Source: Candidatus Bathyarchaeota archaeon
Lineage (GTDB): Archaea > Thermoproteota > Bathyarchaeia > Bathyarchaeales > SOJC01
Direction: 5' to 3'
DNA length: 64,000 nucleotides
Assembly: GCA_020354575.1 (NCBI GenBank)
Contig: CP070649.1
Coordinates: 1,241,053 to 1,305,052 of the forward strand
This document shows, piece by piece, positions 24,936 through 33,661 of the stretch. The stretch's first letter is position 1. Each line of letters begins with the position of its first letter. The notes under the pieces were generated by a model. That model was not told the DNA's origin, did not search any database, and worked only from the letters and a program-made list of their open reading frames with translations. The translations under genes and the position numbers were made by a program.

Positions 24936-25664
24936 CTAGTACGTGTCAACTCCACCTATACACCTGATTTTATGAGCGACTCGGGTATAAACTTCAGTTG
25001 GTATTCTTAGACCTCCCATACACTTGAGATGGGTTATTACGGCATCGAAGAGATCCGGATCAACATCATCTTTGACGGTTAGGCCACTATAGCTTTTCAC
25101 GCGAACTTTTTTTCCTTGGTTATACCACGAATCAAGCAGTTTCTTATTGATCAATGTGACACCGCTCTCAACAATTACCTCTTGATCCTCTGAGGCTGGA
25201 AAAGATGTCGAGAAAGATTTGTCAGTATTTGACGCGCCCTTTGCAATTGTTCTTAGCGTATCTGTTATGCGGGGAATGAGCATCAATTCTATTGCCCTGG
25301 AAAGTGATTCGTAAGTAAGAGTATATTCTCTTCCAATATAGTCCACTAGACCCACGGTGTGAAGCTCGTCAAGATATTTGCGTGCGGTGTTTGGGCTAAT
25401 GTCGAACTCGCTAGCTATATCGGTTGTTGTACTTCGGAAATTCTTCTCAAGATATAAGAAGATGTCTTGATGTAGCCGATCTAAACCTAGAGAATAGATG
25501 ACCCAGCGTTTGACTTTCTCAGGATAGTCCTCATCCGAAACATCTTGTAGTGGTCTCAGCCTACGAACTGTCCATTCTGCCAAGACTTCAAAATCTTCGA
25601 TCTCCTCCTTTCTAGCTGGCTTTTTCGTCTCTTCATTCTTCTCTTTTTTTGTTTCTTCACTCAT
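24936..25664 (-). CDS. Winged-helix regulator, second of a tandem pair
   Basis: A protein of about 242 residues. After a charged Lys/Glu leader comes FEVLAEWTVRRLRPL, a region shared with the upstream gene, then a helix-turn-helix: HQDIFLYLEKNFRSTTTDIA, EFDISPNTARKYLDELHTVGL and a wing. LIPRITDTLRTIAKGAS is also shared. The C-terminal sensor differs and reads VDPDLFDAVITHLKCM near the end. ATG 25664 overlaps the upstream stop by 8 bases, with GAGGTGAG as ribosome site, so translation is coupled. An in-frame GTG at 25673 is a weaker start. Confidence 0.75.
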   Translation of the reverse strand: MSEETKKEKNEETKKPARKEEIEDFEVLAEWTVRRLRPLQDVSDEDYPEKVKRWVIYSLGLDRLHQDIFLYLEKNFRSTTTDIASEFDISPNTARKYLDELHTVGLVDYIGREYTLTYESLSRAIELMLIPRITDTLRTIAKGASNTDKSFSTSFPASEDQEVIVESGVTLINKKLLDSWYNQGKKVRVKSYSGLTVKDDVDPDLFDAVITHLKCMGGLRIPTEVYTRVAHKIRCIGGVDTY

Positions 25665-26349
25665 TTTTCTCACCTCTGATTATTATAGTGTGGGCTTTTA
25701 CGTCTGCGCCCCTGCTATTTCGATTTCCGACAACGAGCTTTTCCCCACTTTCTGTGATAATCACAAGATGTTGAGGCGTATGGCCATAATCTGAAACAGG
25801 ACCTTCTACTTCAATTGTCTCATCATTGTAACTATGAACGCCTACTACCCTTCCTACAGGGCTCTTTCCTAAGCGAGAAATCTCTTTGCATGCAACAATA
25901 GCGCTACCTATATCGCTGAAGGCTCTGCCCCTCATAATTGAATAGTATGCTGCATCAGTGCGAACGCTTGATTCTGCCTTAGCAATGATTCGCAGACTTT
26001 CTGTGATCCTTGGGATTAAGCGTCGTATAATGGAAGCTGATAATGACTCCCGGATATAGTAGGCTTTTCCAAGACGCTCAATCAGCCCAGTTGAATAGAG
26101 TAGGTCAACAACTTCAAGGGCTTCTTCAGGCTCCTTTTTAATGTGCTTCGACAAATCTTCTAATGTTGCAACTTTTGAATTCTCAAGGTAAAGAAATACG
26201 TCCTGAGCTACTCCATCGATACCAATTGAGGATAGAACCCAGGATTTTAAGCGTTCACCATAGGTTTCATGAGGTTCTTTACAGGGTTCAGGTATGTGTC
26301 TTATCTTCCACTCAGCGAGGAATTCGTATTCGTTACCAACTGCAGACAT
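25657..26349 (-). CDS. Winged-helix regulator, first of a tandem pair
   Basis: A protein of about 230 residues homologous to the downstream gene over its first half: EFLAEWKIRHIPEP, LKSWVLSSIGIDGVAQDVFL, then a helix-turn-helix ending LLYSTGLIERLGKAYYIRE, and LIPRITESLRIIAKAESS. Its C-terminal half is different, a beta-rich module (GRVVGVHSYNDETIEVEG, LVIITESGEKLVVGNR) that looks like a sensor or binding fold. The ATG at 26349 is preferred over the TTG at 26361. AT-rich TATA-like DNA (TTAATATATTTATTAG, about 26380-26395) lies upstream, so it probably leads the pair. Confidence 0.75.
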   Translation of the reverse strand: MSAVGNEYEFLAEWKIRHIPEPCKEPHETYGERLKSWVLSSIGIDGVAQDVFLYLENSKVATLEDLSKHIKKEPEEALEVVDLLYSTGLIERLGKAYYIRESLSASIIRRLIPRITESLRIIAKAESSVRTDAAYYSIMRGRAFSDIGSAIVACKEISRLGKSPVGRVVGVHSYNDETIEVEGPVSDYGHTPQHLVIITESGEKLVVGNRNSRGADVKAHTIIIRGEKNE

Positions 26350-26515
26350 TTTTAATTTCAACTCATTTATTTCTGCGTTTAATATATTTATTAGTGATTT
26401 TAAGTATATAAACCTTGCCAGAAAAATAGCTAGTATTCTGATTGTGAATAAGCTGTATTAAAACTTCGAGGAAAAATGGATATGCGAGGGGAAATCTCCC
26501 TCATTTTAGTCTGTA

Positions 26516-27076
26516 CTAGTTATCTCGTTCTAATTTCTTAGCTATGTCCTTTAATTTCTCGGCAGCGTTTGTGATAACATCTCTGGCTTGGGCAGCAGCT
26601 TCTTCAGAGTATCTCTCGCGTAAATTATCAAGAAGGGTCCAGCTCGCCATCACGAGGTTCTTTCCCGCTTCAAACAGTTCTTTCGTCTTCTCTGGGTAGA
26701 AGTTAAGCCATGGAAACCCGTGGAATGGTGGTCGGAAAACGCCAAATTTCTCTCGAAGTTCTTTCCTTCGCTTGACATGTTCCTCCAGAAAAGCTTTACC
26801 TTCATCAGTTAAGGCGTAGCGTTTCATGCCCGGCTCTTGAGCCGTTGCTTCTTTTGCATAGCCTTTATCCTGTAGCCAAGCCAAGAGAGGATAAATGGAG
26901 CCAGGACTTGGCTTCCAATGTCCACTAGTTTTCTTTTCGATTTCGTTCATGATCTCTGATCCCGATCGTGGTTCCTCATCAAGCAGCTTCAACACTAAAT
27001 ACTTCAAGAAGCCCTTTGGAACAGAAGCCATATGCCTCATCCAAGGACCAAAATGGTGCCTATGCGATCCACACAT
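26516..27076 (-). CDS. PadR family transcriptional regulator
   Basis: A protein of about 186 residues. The N-terminal winged helix is typical: FLKYLVLKLLDEEPRSGSEI, MNEIEKKTSGHWKPSPGSIY, PLLAWLQDKGY and the wing KRYALTDEGKAFLEEH. A helical C-terminal dimerisation part follows (KELFEAGKNLVMASWTLLDN). The N terminus is His-rich (CGSHRHHFGPW). CACCTCC on the plus strand gives a GGAGGTG site 5 bases before ATG 27076, so the longer start at 27136 is unlikely. A perfect inverted repeat at 27101-27132 in its leader is the probable operator for autoregulation. Confidence 0.88.
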   Translation of the reverse strand: MCGSHRHHFGPWMRHMASVPKGFLKYLVLKLLDEEPRSGSEIMNEIEKKTSGHWKPSPGSIYPLLAWLQDKGYAKEATAQEPGMKRYALTDEGKAFLEEHVKRRKELREKFGVFRPPFHGFPWLNFYPEKTKELFEAGKNLVMASWTLLDNLRERYSEEAAAQARDVITNAAEKLKDIAKKLERDN

Positions 27077-27091
27077 ACTTTCACCTCCTAT

Positions 27092-27132
27092 TATCGATAT
27101 CGATATCAATATTGGTATCATTATTGATATCG
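27092..27132. promoter_or_regulatory. PadR operator: inverted repeat and GATATC half-sites
   Basis: CGATATCAATA (27101-27111) and TATTGATATCG (27122-27132) are perfect 11-base inverted half-sites, 21 bases centre to centre. The 14-base palindrome TATCGATATCGATA at 27092-27105 overlaps the proximal arm, and a related GGTATC sits at 27114-27119. It lies immediately before the padR ribosome site, a normal place for self-repression. Confidence 0.7.
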
Positions 27133-27272
27133 TCATTGATACATAAAAACCTTCCTAAACTTGCATGTATGCTCAGGATGGCATACAAACACCAGCCTAG
27201 CTCATTTCACGTGACAGTATATGAAGAGTTTTATATAGAGGTGGATATGACTTTCAAGAAAGGTGAGAATAT

Positions 27273-27932
27273 ATGGAGAGGTGGTTTGCAAGAAGGCGGA
27301 AATCCAAAGTTCTTGAACTGGCAGACCGACAAATGATTCTTGCATTGGATACTGTCGTCGACCTGCAAAAGGCTGTTGTTGAAACTTCGAAGAATCACGA
27401 TCGAGAAGCTGAAAATCGAATTGGACACTTGTCAAAGAGTGAACATGAGATTGACGAATTGCGGAGAACTATATTTGAGGAGCTAACAAAGGACACCATG
27501 TCTCCGCAAGATAGAGAAGACATTATGCATCTTGTTAAAAGGCTTGATGAAATGGCCGACCATGTGAAAGATGCTGCGAGAGCTCTAAATCTTTTGCTCA
27601 AAGCGGAAATTCCAAAGGTTTTTTGGGAGCCTCTTGTTTTCGTAGCGTCAAAACTAGTTGAAATCACCAGGATTCTGCGAAAAGCAATTGATGCACTTGG
27701 CACTGATCCGCCAGAAGCAAGGAAGCTGGCAATAACGATTGATGAGATTGAGGGTGAAATTGATGAGAAATATCAAGATATAAAGGAGCTCCTTCTTCGA
27801 TATTCAAACGAAATGAGCGCAGCTGTAGTGCTTTTCTTAAGAGATTTAGCTGAGGAGATGGAGCACGTAGCTGACTCATGTGATGACACAGCAGACTATG
27901 TGAGAATCCTTGCAGCGACGAGAGAATTCTAG
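27273..27932 (+). CDS. DUF47/PhoU-like protein associated with an ABC importer
   Basis: A 219-residue all-helical protein. KSEHEIDELRRTIFEELTKD, SPQDREDIMHLVKRLDEMAD and HVADSCDDTADYVRIL are the paired E/D-rich helices of the DUF47/PhoU family, in which Asp and Glu bind metal clusters. Proteins of this family commonly regulate PiT or Pst phosphate uptake. Here the gene is followed, 23 bases later, by an ABC importer of the oxyanion type. AAGGTGAG precedes ATG 27273, and TTTTATATAG lies about 45 bases upstream. A second DUF47 gene is at 33035-33661. Confidence 0.85.
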   Translation: MERWFARRRKSKVLELADRQMILALDTVVDLQKAVVETSKNHDREAENRIGHLSKSEHEIDELRRTIFEELTKDTMSPQDREDIMHLVKRLDEMADHVKDAARALNLLLKAEIPKVFWEPLVFVASKLVEITRILRKAIDALGTDPPEARKLAITIDEIEGEIDEKYQDIKELLLRYSNEMSAAVVLFLRDLAEEMEHVADSCDDTADYVRILAATREF

Positions 27933-27955
27933 GATGGCAGCTGAAACCTCATTGG

Positions 27956-29101
27956 ATGATTCCGATGACGGATGAAAGAAAAAAGCACCAGCGCCGCCGT
28001 AGATTGTTTCCCAGGCGTGGTTATGTCCTTTTCTTGATAGGAATACTAGTTGGTTTTCTCATCTTTGCTTTTATTTCCATGATTTTTGGAGAGATCGGAG
28101 TAAAATCAATAGAATTTCTTTACACTAGTGAAAAGCAGAGTTGGATAGAGGAGATTACGCCACGCTTTGAGCAGTGGTACTTCGAGACACACGGTGAAAA
28201 AATTCATGTCAAACTCACGGTTGCTGGGACACATGACAGCGTAATTCAGATTCTATGGGGGAACATTAAACCTGTTGCGTGGAGCCCTGCTTCAAGCATA
28301 TGGATACCTTACTTAAACCTAATGTGGCAGAAATTGGGTTACGAAGGAGAAATAGCCACGGATAGTTGGAATAGAACTGTGCTGTCGCCTGTCGTTATTG
28401 CAGGATGGAAAACCTTGATTGAAGAATATAACATCAGTAGTTTTAGAGATCTTTTTGAACTCACAGAAGTCTTTGATTTCAAGTTTGGGCATCCTGATCC
28501 TCGGGATAGCAACGGAGGCACAATGGCAGTTGCCCTTGAATTTTCTGAAGCAGCTCGCAAAGAGCCTTCAGAGCTTCACATTGATGATTTCAAGGATGAA
28601 TCTGTTTTGGATTTTGTTAGTATATTGGAGTCTAAAGCTGTGTATTATGGCAAAAGCACGGGATTCTTTGGAAGATGGGCAGTTGAGAATGGGCCCTCAG
28701 CTATTAGTTTCTTCAGCGTTTATGAGAGCGTGGTCTTGGATAATGCTTTCAAGGCTAAGGCGAAGTGGGGAGACTCTTTGGTTGCAGTTTATCCAGAGAA
28801 TGGTACGCTTTTTACGGATCATCCATTTGTGATTCTTAATGCGTCTTGGGTAGAGTCTTGGCAGAGTGCTGTGGCAGAGCAGTATCTTGCATATCTTTTG
28901 GATGAAGAAAGCCAACTGCGTGCCCAACAATATGGATTTAGGCCTGTGAACCCGAACGTCTCAATCAATACGACCATTTTTAATGAAGAAAATGGTGTTC
29001 GTGCAAACATAGCTGATGTACCAAAGCTGAGCCCACTATCTGGAGAAGCCCTAGAAGCCATTTTCACCATTTGGATTAAGGTCAAGAATCAAGGAACTTG
29101 A
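27956..29101 (+). CDS. ABC transporter substrate-binding protein (oxyanion/metal type, SBP_bac_11-like)
   Basis: A 381-residue protein anchored by one span (about residues 22-45) with a basic cytoplasmic start and no lipobox. The binding domain begins IEFLYTSEKQSWIEEITPRF. VAWSPASSIWIPY is characteristic of this class, and NGGTMAVALEFSEAA lies at the ligand hinge. It resembles molybdate/sulfate-type periplasmic-binding proteins rather than PstS, but the ligand cannot be read. Co-occurrence with DUF47 upstream suggests phosphate or a related oxyanion. The permease starts 7 bases after it. Confidence 0.78.
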   Translation: MIPMTDERKKHQRRRRLFPRRGYVLFLIGILVGFLIFAFISMIFGEIGVKSIEFLYTSEKQSWIEEITPRFEQWYFETHGEKIHVKLTVAGTHDSVIQILWGNIKPVAWSPASSIWIPYLNLMWQKLGYEGEIATDSWNRTVLSPVVIAGWKTLIEEYNISSFRDLFELTEVFDFKFGHPDPRDSNGGTMAVALEFSEAARKEPSELHIDDFKDESVLDFVSILESKAVYYGKSTGFFGRWAVENGPSAISFFSVYESVVLDNAFKAKAKWGDSLVAVYPENGTLFTDHPFVILNASWVESWQSAVAEQYLAYLLDEESQLRAQQYGFRPVNPNVSINTTIFNEENGVRANIADVPKLSPLSGEALEAIFTIWIKVKNQGT

Positions 29102-29108
29102 GCAAAGC

Positions 29109-30800
29109 ATGAGGTTAAGCGGTAGAAAACTCATTGCAACAATCTTTGTATTAGCGGTTCTTGCCAGTCTACTAATTCTAGTGCTTCTTCCAACATTCTA
29201 TCTGATTTCTTTTACGATTACTAGATGGAATGAAGTATACACCGATGTCTTTGCCAATCCCTTAATAGGTGATGAAAATTGGCATCAGATTCTCAGATAT
29301 CTATCATTTTCGTTACGTCTATCTTTGATAGTGGTTGTAATTGACTTAGCGTTTGGCATACCTCTTGCATATTTCCTAGCACGAAAACAGTTCTGGGGTA
29401 AGTCCCTACTGGAAGATGTAGTTACTCTGTCTTTAGTGATACCTACTTCTGGTTTTGGAGTAGCTACCCTTTTGACATGGACGGGGGTATCCGGCTTGGG
29501 CGCTCTAATCGGCAGAGGCGTTATTGAAGCCTCTTATGTGGTTCCTATAGTCAATGTTCCGTTCCTAATGCTCTTCGTTCATGTAGCTCTGACTTTTCCC
29601 TATATTGTTCGAACACTGCAAGGAAAACTGGAGGATTTGGAACCCGTGTTCGAACAAGCATCACGAACCCTAGGGGCGTCAGCTTTGACAACCTTTCGAA
29701 AAATTATTTTTCCACTCTCGATTCCCGCTCTCTTTTCTGGAGGAGTGTTAGCTTTCGCGAGATCTTTAGGCGAGACCGGAGCAACCATGATTGTCGCCAG
29801 TATTCACACAACTGCTCCAATGGCTATCGTCCGATGGGTATCCGAATTTAAACTTGCAACGGCGTCTTTTCTAGGACTTCTTTTAATAATAGCTGCGACA
29901 GTCGCTATTCTCATAGTAGACATTCTTTTGCAACGTGGTGGAAGAATTAAAGCTCCAAGGTTTTCCTTAATGCCCAAAATTAGAGGTAAGCTGTTGAAAG
30001 TTGAAAAAGCCGCCTCAGGAAAACCAAGACATATCAAGGATATTGTAGGTCTTGGTGCAATAATGCTCATTGTTATTCTACCTATATTTGTCGTAGTTGC
30101 ATCGGTCGGAGCTTACTGGTCCGTAGATCCTGACACAGGTAGACCTCAAGGAAGTGTGCTCTACCAACTCTTTGGTCCTCCAAACTATTTTGCCACTCTG
30201 ATGGATTCTACTTTGATTTCTGTGATTACAGCTGCCATTTCAACTTACATAGCTGCATGTGTTGCCATACCATCAGTTTATTTTATCAAACGATATCGCG
30301 TTGGACGAATATTCCGCTATATATTAAGAATTCCATTAATTGTCCCTTCATCGGCTTTAGGATTATCTGTCCTCCTCCTCTGGGGACCAAGTGGATTCAA
30401 TCTGGTCTCTCCAGGGATTTGGCTCATTATTCTAACCCATGTAGTGTTCTCAGTCCCCGTAGTGATGGAGCCCACAATCGCAGCTTACGAAGGTTCTGGG
30501 ATACCTACGTATGAAGGAGTGGCTCGCACATTAGGTGCATCGCCTTATGATGCCATTGAAACTGTTTCCCTTCCTATGCTAAAACGTGGAATCTTGGCTG
30601 GAGTAATTTTATCGTTTACACGTTCTCTAGGTGAAACAGGAGCGACCTTCTTAGTAATGGGGAGTGACGTTACGGTTCCTCCGCTAGTAGTGAACATGGC
30701 AGAATCTCTTGCAACATCTGCAGCCCTTTTCTCTTCCGCTTATTTGATAGCATTATCTTTGGTTTTATTACTGCTTTTTAGGATGGTTACAAGAAGATGA
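29109..30800 (+). CDS. Fused double permease of a sulfate/molybdate-type ABC importer
   Basis: A 563-residue membrane protein equal to two ModB/CysT-like permeases joined end to end, with about 12 spans. Each half has an EAA-type loop: ASRTLGASALTTFRKIIFPL and ARTLGASPYDAIETVSLPML, each followed by the repeated motif RSLGETGAT. The repeated motif shows that both halves belong to the same permease family. The fusion replaces the usual homodimer with one chain. The linker around residues 285-310 is basic. It sits between the binding protein and the ATPase gene in the same operon. Confidence 0.85.
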   Translation: MRLSGRKLIATIFVLAVLASLLILVLLPTFYLISFTITRWNEVYTDVFANPLIGDENWHQILRYLSFSLRLSLIVVVIDLAFGIPLAYFLARKQFWGKSLLEDVVTLSLVIPTSGFGVATLLTWTGVSGLGALIGRGVIEASYVVPIVNVPFLMLFVHVALTFPYIVRTLQGKLEDLEPVFEQASRTLGASALTTFRKIIFPLSIPALFSGGVLAFARSLGETGATMIVASIHTTAPMAIVRWVSEFKLATASFLGLLLIIAATVAILIVDILLQRGGRIKAPRFSLMPKIRGKLLKVEKAASGKPRHIKDIVGLGAIMLIVILPIFVVVASVGAYWSVDPDTGRPQGSVLYQLFGPPNYFATLMDSTLISVITAAISTYIAACVAIPSVYFIKRYRVGRIFRYILRIPLIVPSSALGLSVLLLWGPSGFNLVSPGIWLIILTHVVFSVPVVMEPTIAAYEGSGIPTYEGVARTLGASPYDAIETVSLPMLKRGILAGVILSFTRSLGETGATFLVMGSDVTVPPLVVNMAESLATSAALFSSAYLIALSLVLLLLFRMVTRR

Positions 30801-30851
30801 AATTATCATCTGTGAGGTATCGTATTTTCCAATCTATAGGAGTGAAATCGA

Positions 30852-31967
30852 ATGCCTAACGTCAAACTAGTGAATGTAAGAAAAACTTTCGCAAAAGGTC
30901 GAGTTGTTGCGGTTGATCAAGTAAATCTTCATGTGCATGATAAGGAGTATTTTGCATTGGTTGGACCAAGTGGCTGTGGTAAGACAACTACTTTGAGAAT
31001 GATTGCAGGGCTTGTTGAACCAGACGAAGGGCAAATTTTCATAGGTGATCGCCTTGTAAGCGAGCTGCCTCCTGAAGATAGAGATATAGGATATGTTTTC
31101 CAGCAGTATGCATTGTTTCCAAACATGGATGTTTGGGATAATGTCACTTATGGCCCAACCGTGAAGGCTTGGGAAGATAGGAAACGAGAAAGAATTGGTC
31201 GAGAAATGCTCCAGATGGTTAGACTATATGAACGAGCAGATGCGGTTCCAAGAGAATTAAGCGGAGGGATGATGCAACGCGTAGCTTTATCACGCGCATT
31301 AGCGGCAGGAGCTGAGCTACTATTGTTGGATGAACCTCTCGGGGCTCTAGATGCTAAAATTCGAACCGAACTGCGTTATGAGATTAGAAAGCTCGTTAAA
31401 GATCTAGACTTAACTGCTATTCACGTGACTCATGATCAAAGCGAGGCAATGGCTGTTTCTGACCGGATTGCTGTGATGAAAAAAGGGCGCATACTCCAGG
31501 TGGGGACACCTCACGAATTGTATATGAAACCCCAAGGAATATTCGTAGCGAATTTTATAGGAGAATCGAATTTTCTTGAAGGGCGAATAGTTAGGAAAGA
31601 AGGCAAAGCTGGGGTAATTGTGAGACTGCGAGGGGATTTCGATGTCAAATCCCGAAGCAATGGAAGGCTTAAGGCTGGAGCCAAAGTTGTCTTGGCGATA
31701 CGACCAGAAGCTTTTGAGCTAGTACAAGGAAAAGAGAAACTAGAAAATAGCTTGGTTGGGGTAATTGAAAAAGTCCGTTTTGAAGGAACCGACATCCGTT
31801 ATGAAATCCGTTTGGTTAATGATGAAAAGGTAATTGTTGTAAGGCCTAGCTTGGGTGGAGAATGGCTAGAAGAAGATAATAATGTAACAATAGGCTTTTC
31901 CCCTGAAAAAAGTCATATGTTTCCGTACCCCGAAAAAGGCTTGCGAGCTGAACTAGAATTAGAATGA
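30852..31967 (+). CDS. ABC transporter ATP-binding protein with TOBE domain (oxyanion-type)
   Basis: A 371-residue ATPase. Walker A GPSGCGKTT, signature LSGGMMQR, Walker B LLLLDEPLG, D loop ALDA and switch THDQSEAM are all intact. Residues from about 245 form a TOBE-type regulatory domain (AGVIVRLRGDFDVKSRSNG, ESFELV-like RPEAFELVQG). Length and layout match CysA/PotA/MalK-type ATPases. It ends a four-gene operon with the DUF47, binding-protein and fused-permease genes. Confidence 0.9.
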   Translation: MPNVKLVNVRKTFAKGRVVAVDQVNLHVHDKEYFALVGPSGCGKTTTLRMIAGLVEPDEGQIFIGDRLVSELPPEDRDIGYVFQQYALFPNMDVWDNVTYGPTVKAWEDRKRERIGREMLQMVRLYERADAVPRELSGGMMQRVALSRALAAGAELLLLDEPLGALDAKIRTELRYEIRKLVKDLDLTAIHVTHDQSEAMAVSDRIAVMKKGRILQVGTPHELYMKPQGIFVANFIGESNFLEGRIVRKEGKAGVIVRLRGDFDVKSRSNGRLKAGAKVVLAIRPEAFELVQGKEKLENSLVGVIEKVRFEGTDIRYEIRLVNDEKVIVVRPSLGGEWLEEDNNVTIGFSPEKSHMFPYPEKGLRAELELE

Positions 31968-32033
31968 GATTAATGTTCCGGGTAGAGTTTGAGCTTTTGC
32001 GATGATTTCAATATTTTGTGATGCACAGAGCAT

Positions 32034-33029
32034 CTAGATCACTAATTCAATTCCCTTGTAGATGAGAAAACTAAAAATCGCAGATAATGGTGCTGATAAT
32101 ATCCATGCCCAGATAATATTTCGTATCGTTTTCCATTTAACTGCTTTGACTCCACGAGTCAAACCTGCACCAATTATAGTTCCATTAGCAACATGAGTTG
32201 AACTCACTGGCATTCCCATTGAAGCTGCTACTCCCAACATTATTGAGCTTCCCAAATCACTGCAGAAGCCTTGGTATGGTTTTATGAGAGTAATTCTTTT
32301 TGCCATTGTTTTCACGATTCTCCAACCACCAAACAATGTTCCCATTGAAATTGTTACGTAGGAGATTAATGCGACCCATAAAGGGACTGAAAACTCTGCG
32401 AGGTGACCGTAGTACATCAGTAAAACAGTAATGATTCCCATGACTTTCTGAGCGTCATTAGTAGCATCAGTTATAGAAAAAAGAAATGTGGAAACTATCT
32501 GCAACCTTTTAAAATACTTGTTCATTTTACTGGAAGAATAATCCCGAAAAATTCTGATTACAAGGGCTGTGATTAAAACTGTAATAATAATAGCGATAAA
32601 CGGCGAAGTTATTAGAGGCAAGATAACCTTCTTTATTATTCCTTCTAATTGAACGACATCTGCTCCACCAGCCGCTCCTCCTGCCCCAATTAGCCCCCCT
32701 ATTAAGACATGTGTTTCTGAAATTGGCAGGGAAAAAATCCACGAAAATATCATATCAAACACTAGCGCACCGCCCAAAGCTGCGATGATGACCTCGCCTG
32801 AGGTGATATTTTGCGAGATTATGCCAGTACCGATTGTTTTTGCTACAGCAGAACCAAACATGGTCATGCCTATAAACGAAGCAACGCTAGACAGTGCAAT
32901 TGCATGAATGGGTTTCATCGCTCTTGTTGCAATGATGCCTGAGGTTGCATATGCTGCATCAGTGAACCCCGTCCAAAAAGAAAATACAAGTGCAAGGGCC
33001 AAGGCAGAAAGCAATATTAGACTTAGCAT
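32034..33029 (-). CDS. PiT-type inorganic phosphate transporter
   Basis: A protein of about 331 residues with 9 to 10 spans. The two PiT signature repeats are FWTGFTDAAYATSGIIATR near the N terminus and FSITDATNDAQKVMGIITVL in the middle; these aspartate and asparagine residues form the phosphate/cation site. The second half ends with SMGMPVSSTHVANGTIIGAG. It would import phosphate with H+ or Na+. I chose ATG 33029, 8 bases after the stop of the DUF47 gene, over the long extension through that gene; TTG 33038 overlapping the stop is possible. Confidence 0.9.
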   Translation of the reverse strand: MLSLILLSALALALVFSFWTGFTDAAYATSGIIATRAMKPIHAIALSSVASFIGMTMFGSAVAKTIGTGIISQNITSGEVIIAALGGALVFDMIFSWIFSLPISETHVLIGGLIGAGGAAGGADVVQLEGIIKKVILPLITSPFIAIIITVLITALVIRIFRDYSSSKMNKYFKRLQIVSTFLFSITDATNDAQKVMGIITVLLMYYGHLAEFSVPLWVALISYVTISMGTLFGGWRIVKTMAKRITLIKPYQGFCSDLGSSIMLGVAASMGMPVSSTHVANGTIIGAGLTRGVKAVKWKTIRNIIWAWILSAPLSAIFSFLIYKGIELVI

Positions 33030-33034
33030 TGAGA

Positions 33035-33661
33035 TCAAGCATTCTTTATTACTATATCTTGAATAACAAGACAAACGTCCTCGCATCTGTCTGTAATAAG
33101 CTCTAGATTTTCGTAGAGTTCTTTCAGAATAATGATTTTCACAGGGTCTTTTTCGTTGAAGAGTTTGGCTATTGCATTGTCAACAACATCGTCCATTTCA
33201 TTCTCAAGCTTGTGTACTTCCATAAATGTCCTTCTGATTTGTTCCTCCTTTATCTTTCTGATCTGCTTCAACGCACTATCCAATTCCATACACATACTTG
33301 ATATTATTTGAGAAGATTTGATCATTGTATTATCCGGGATTTCGATCTTAAATAAGTGCATCTTATTTGACACAGAATCAATTAGATCCAAAACATCATC
33401 GTAAAGCGAAACAAGCTTCGTGATATCCTCATGGTCAAACGGTGCAATGAAACTCCTATTTAGTTTTGCAAAAATTTCATGCAGAATCCCATCGCAAGTG
33501 TGCTCTAGCTTCTTTATCTCCTCTCTCTTTTTTGCAGAGTTAGAGTAATCTTTCAGCATCTCTTTAAATGCTTCAGCTGCCTTCAAGACTAAATGGGATT
33601 CCTTTTCGATTAAATCGAAGAAGATCTTGTCTTGTGGTATGATCCACTCCTTGAAGCCCAT
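33035..33661 (-). CDS. DUF47/PhoU-like protein paired with PiT
   Basis: A 208-residue all-helical protein. FFDLIEKESHLVLKAAEAF, EEIKKLEHTCDGILHEIFAK, FDHEDITKLVSLYDDVLDL and HKLENEMDDVVDNAIAKLF are DUF47 helices with the E-x-x-x-D metal-binding spacing. DUF47 genes next to PiT genes are the usual arrangement for regulated phosphate uptake. The stop at 33035-33037 lies just before the PiT start, so the genes are translationally linked. This is the second DUF47 copy in the region; the other is at 27273. Confidence 0.88.
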   Translation of the reverse strand: MGFKEWIIPQDKIFFDLIEKESHLVLKAAEAFKEMLKDYSNSAKKREEIKKLEHTCDGILHEIFAKLNRSFIAPFDHEDITKLVSLYDDVLDLIDSVSNKMHLFKIEIPDNTMIKSSQIISSMCMELDSALKQIRKIKEEQIRRTFMEVHKLENEMDDVVDNAIAKLFNEKDPVKIIILKELYENLELITDRCEDVCLVIQDIVIKNA

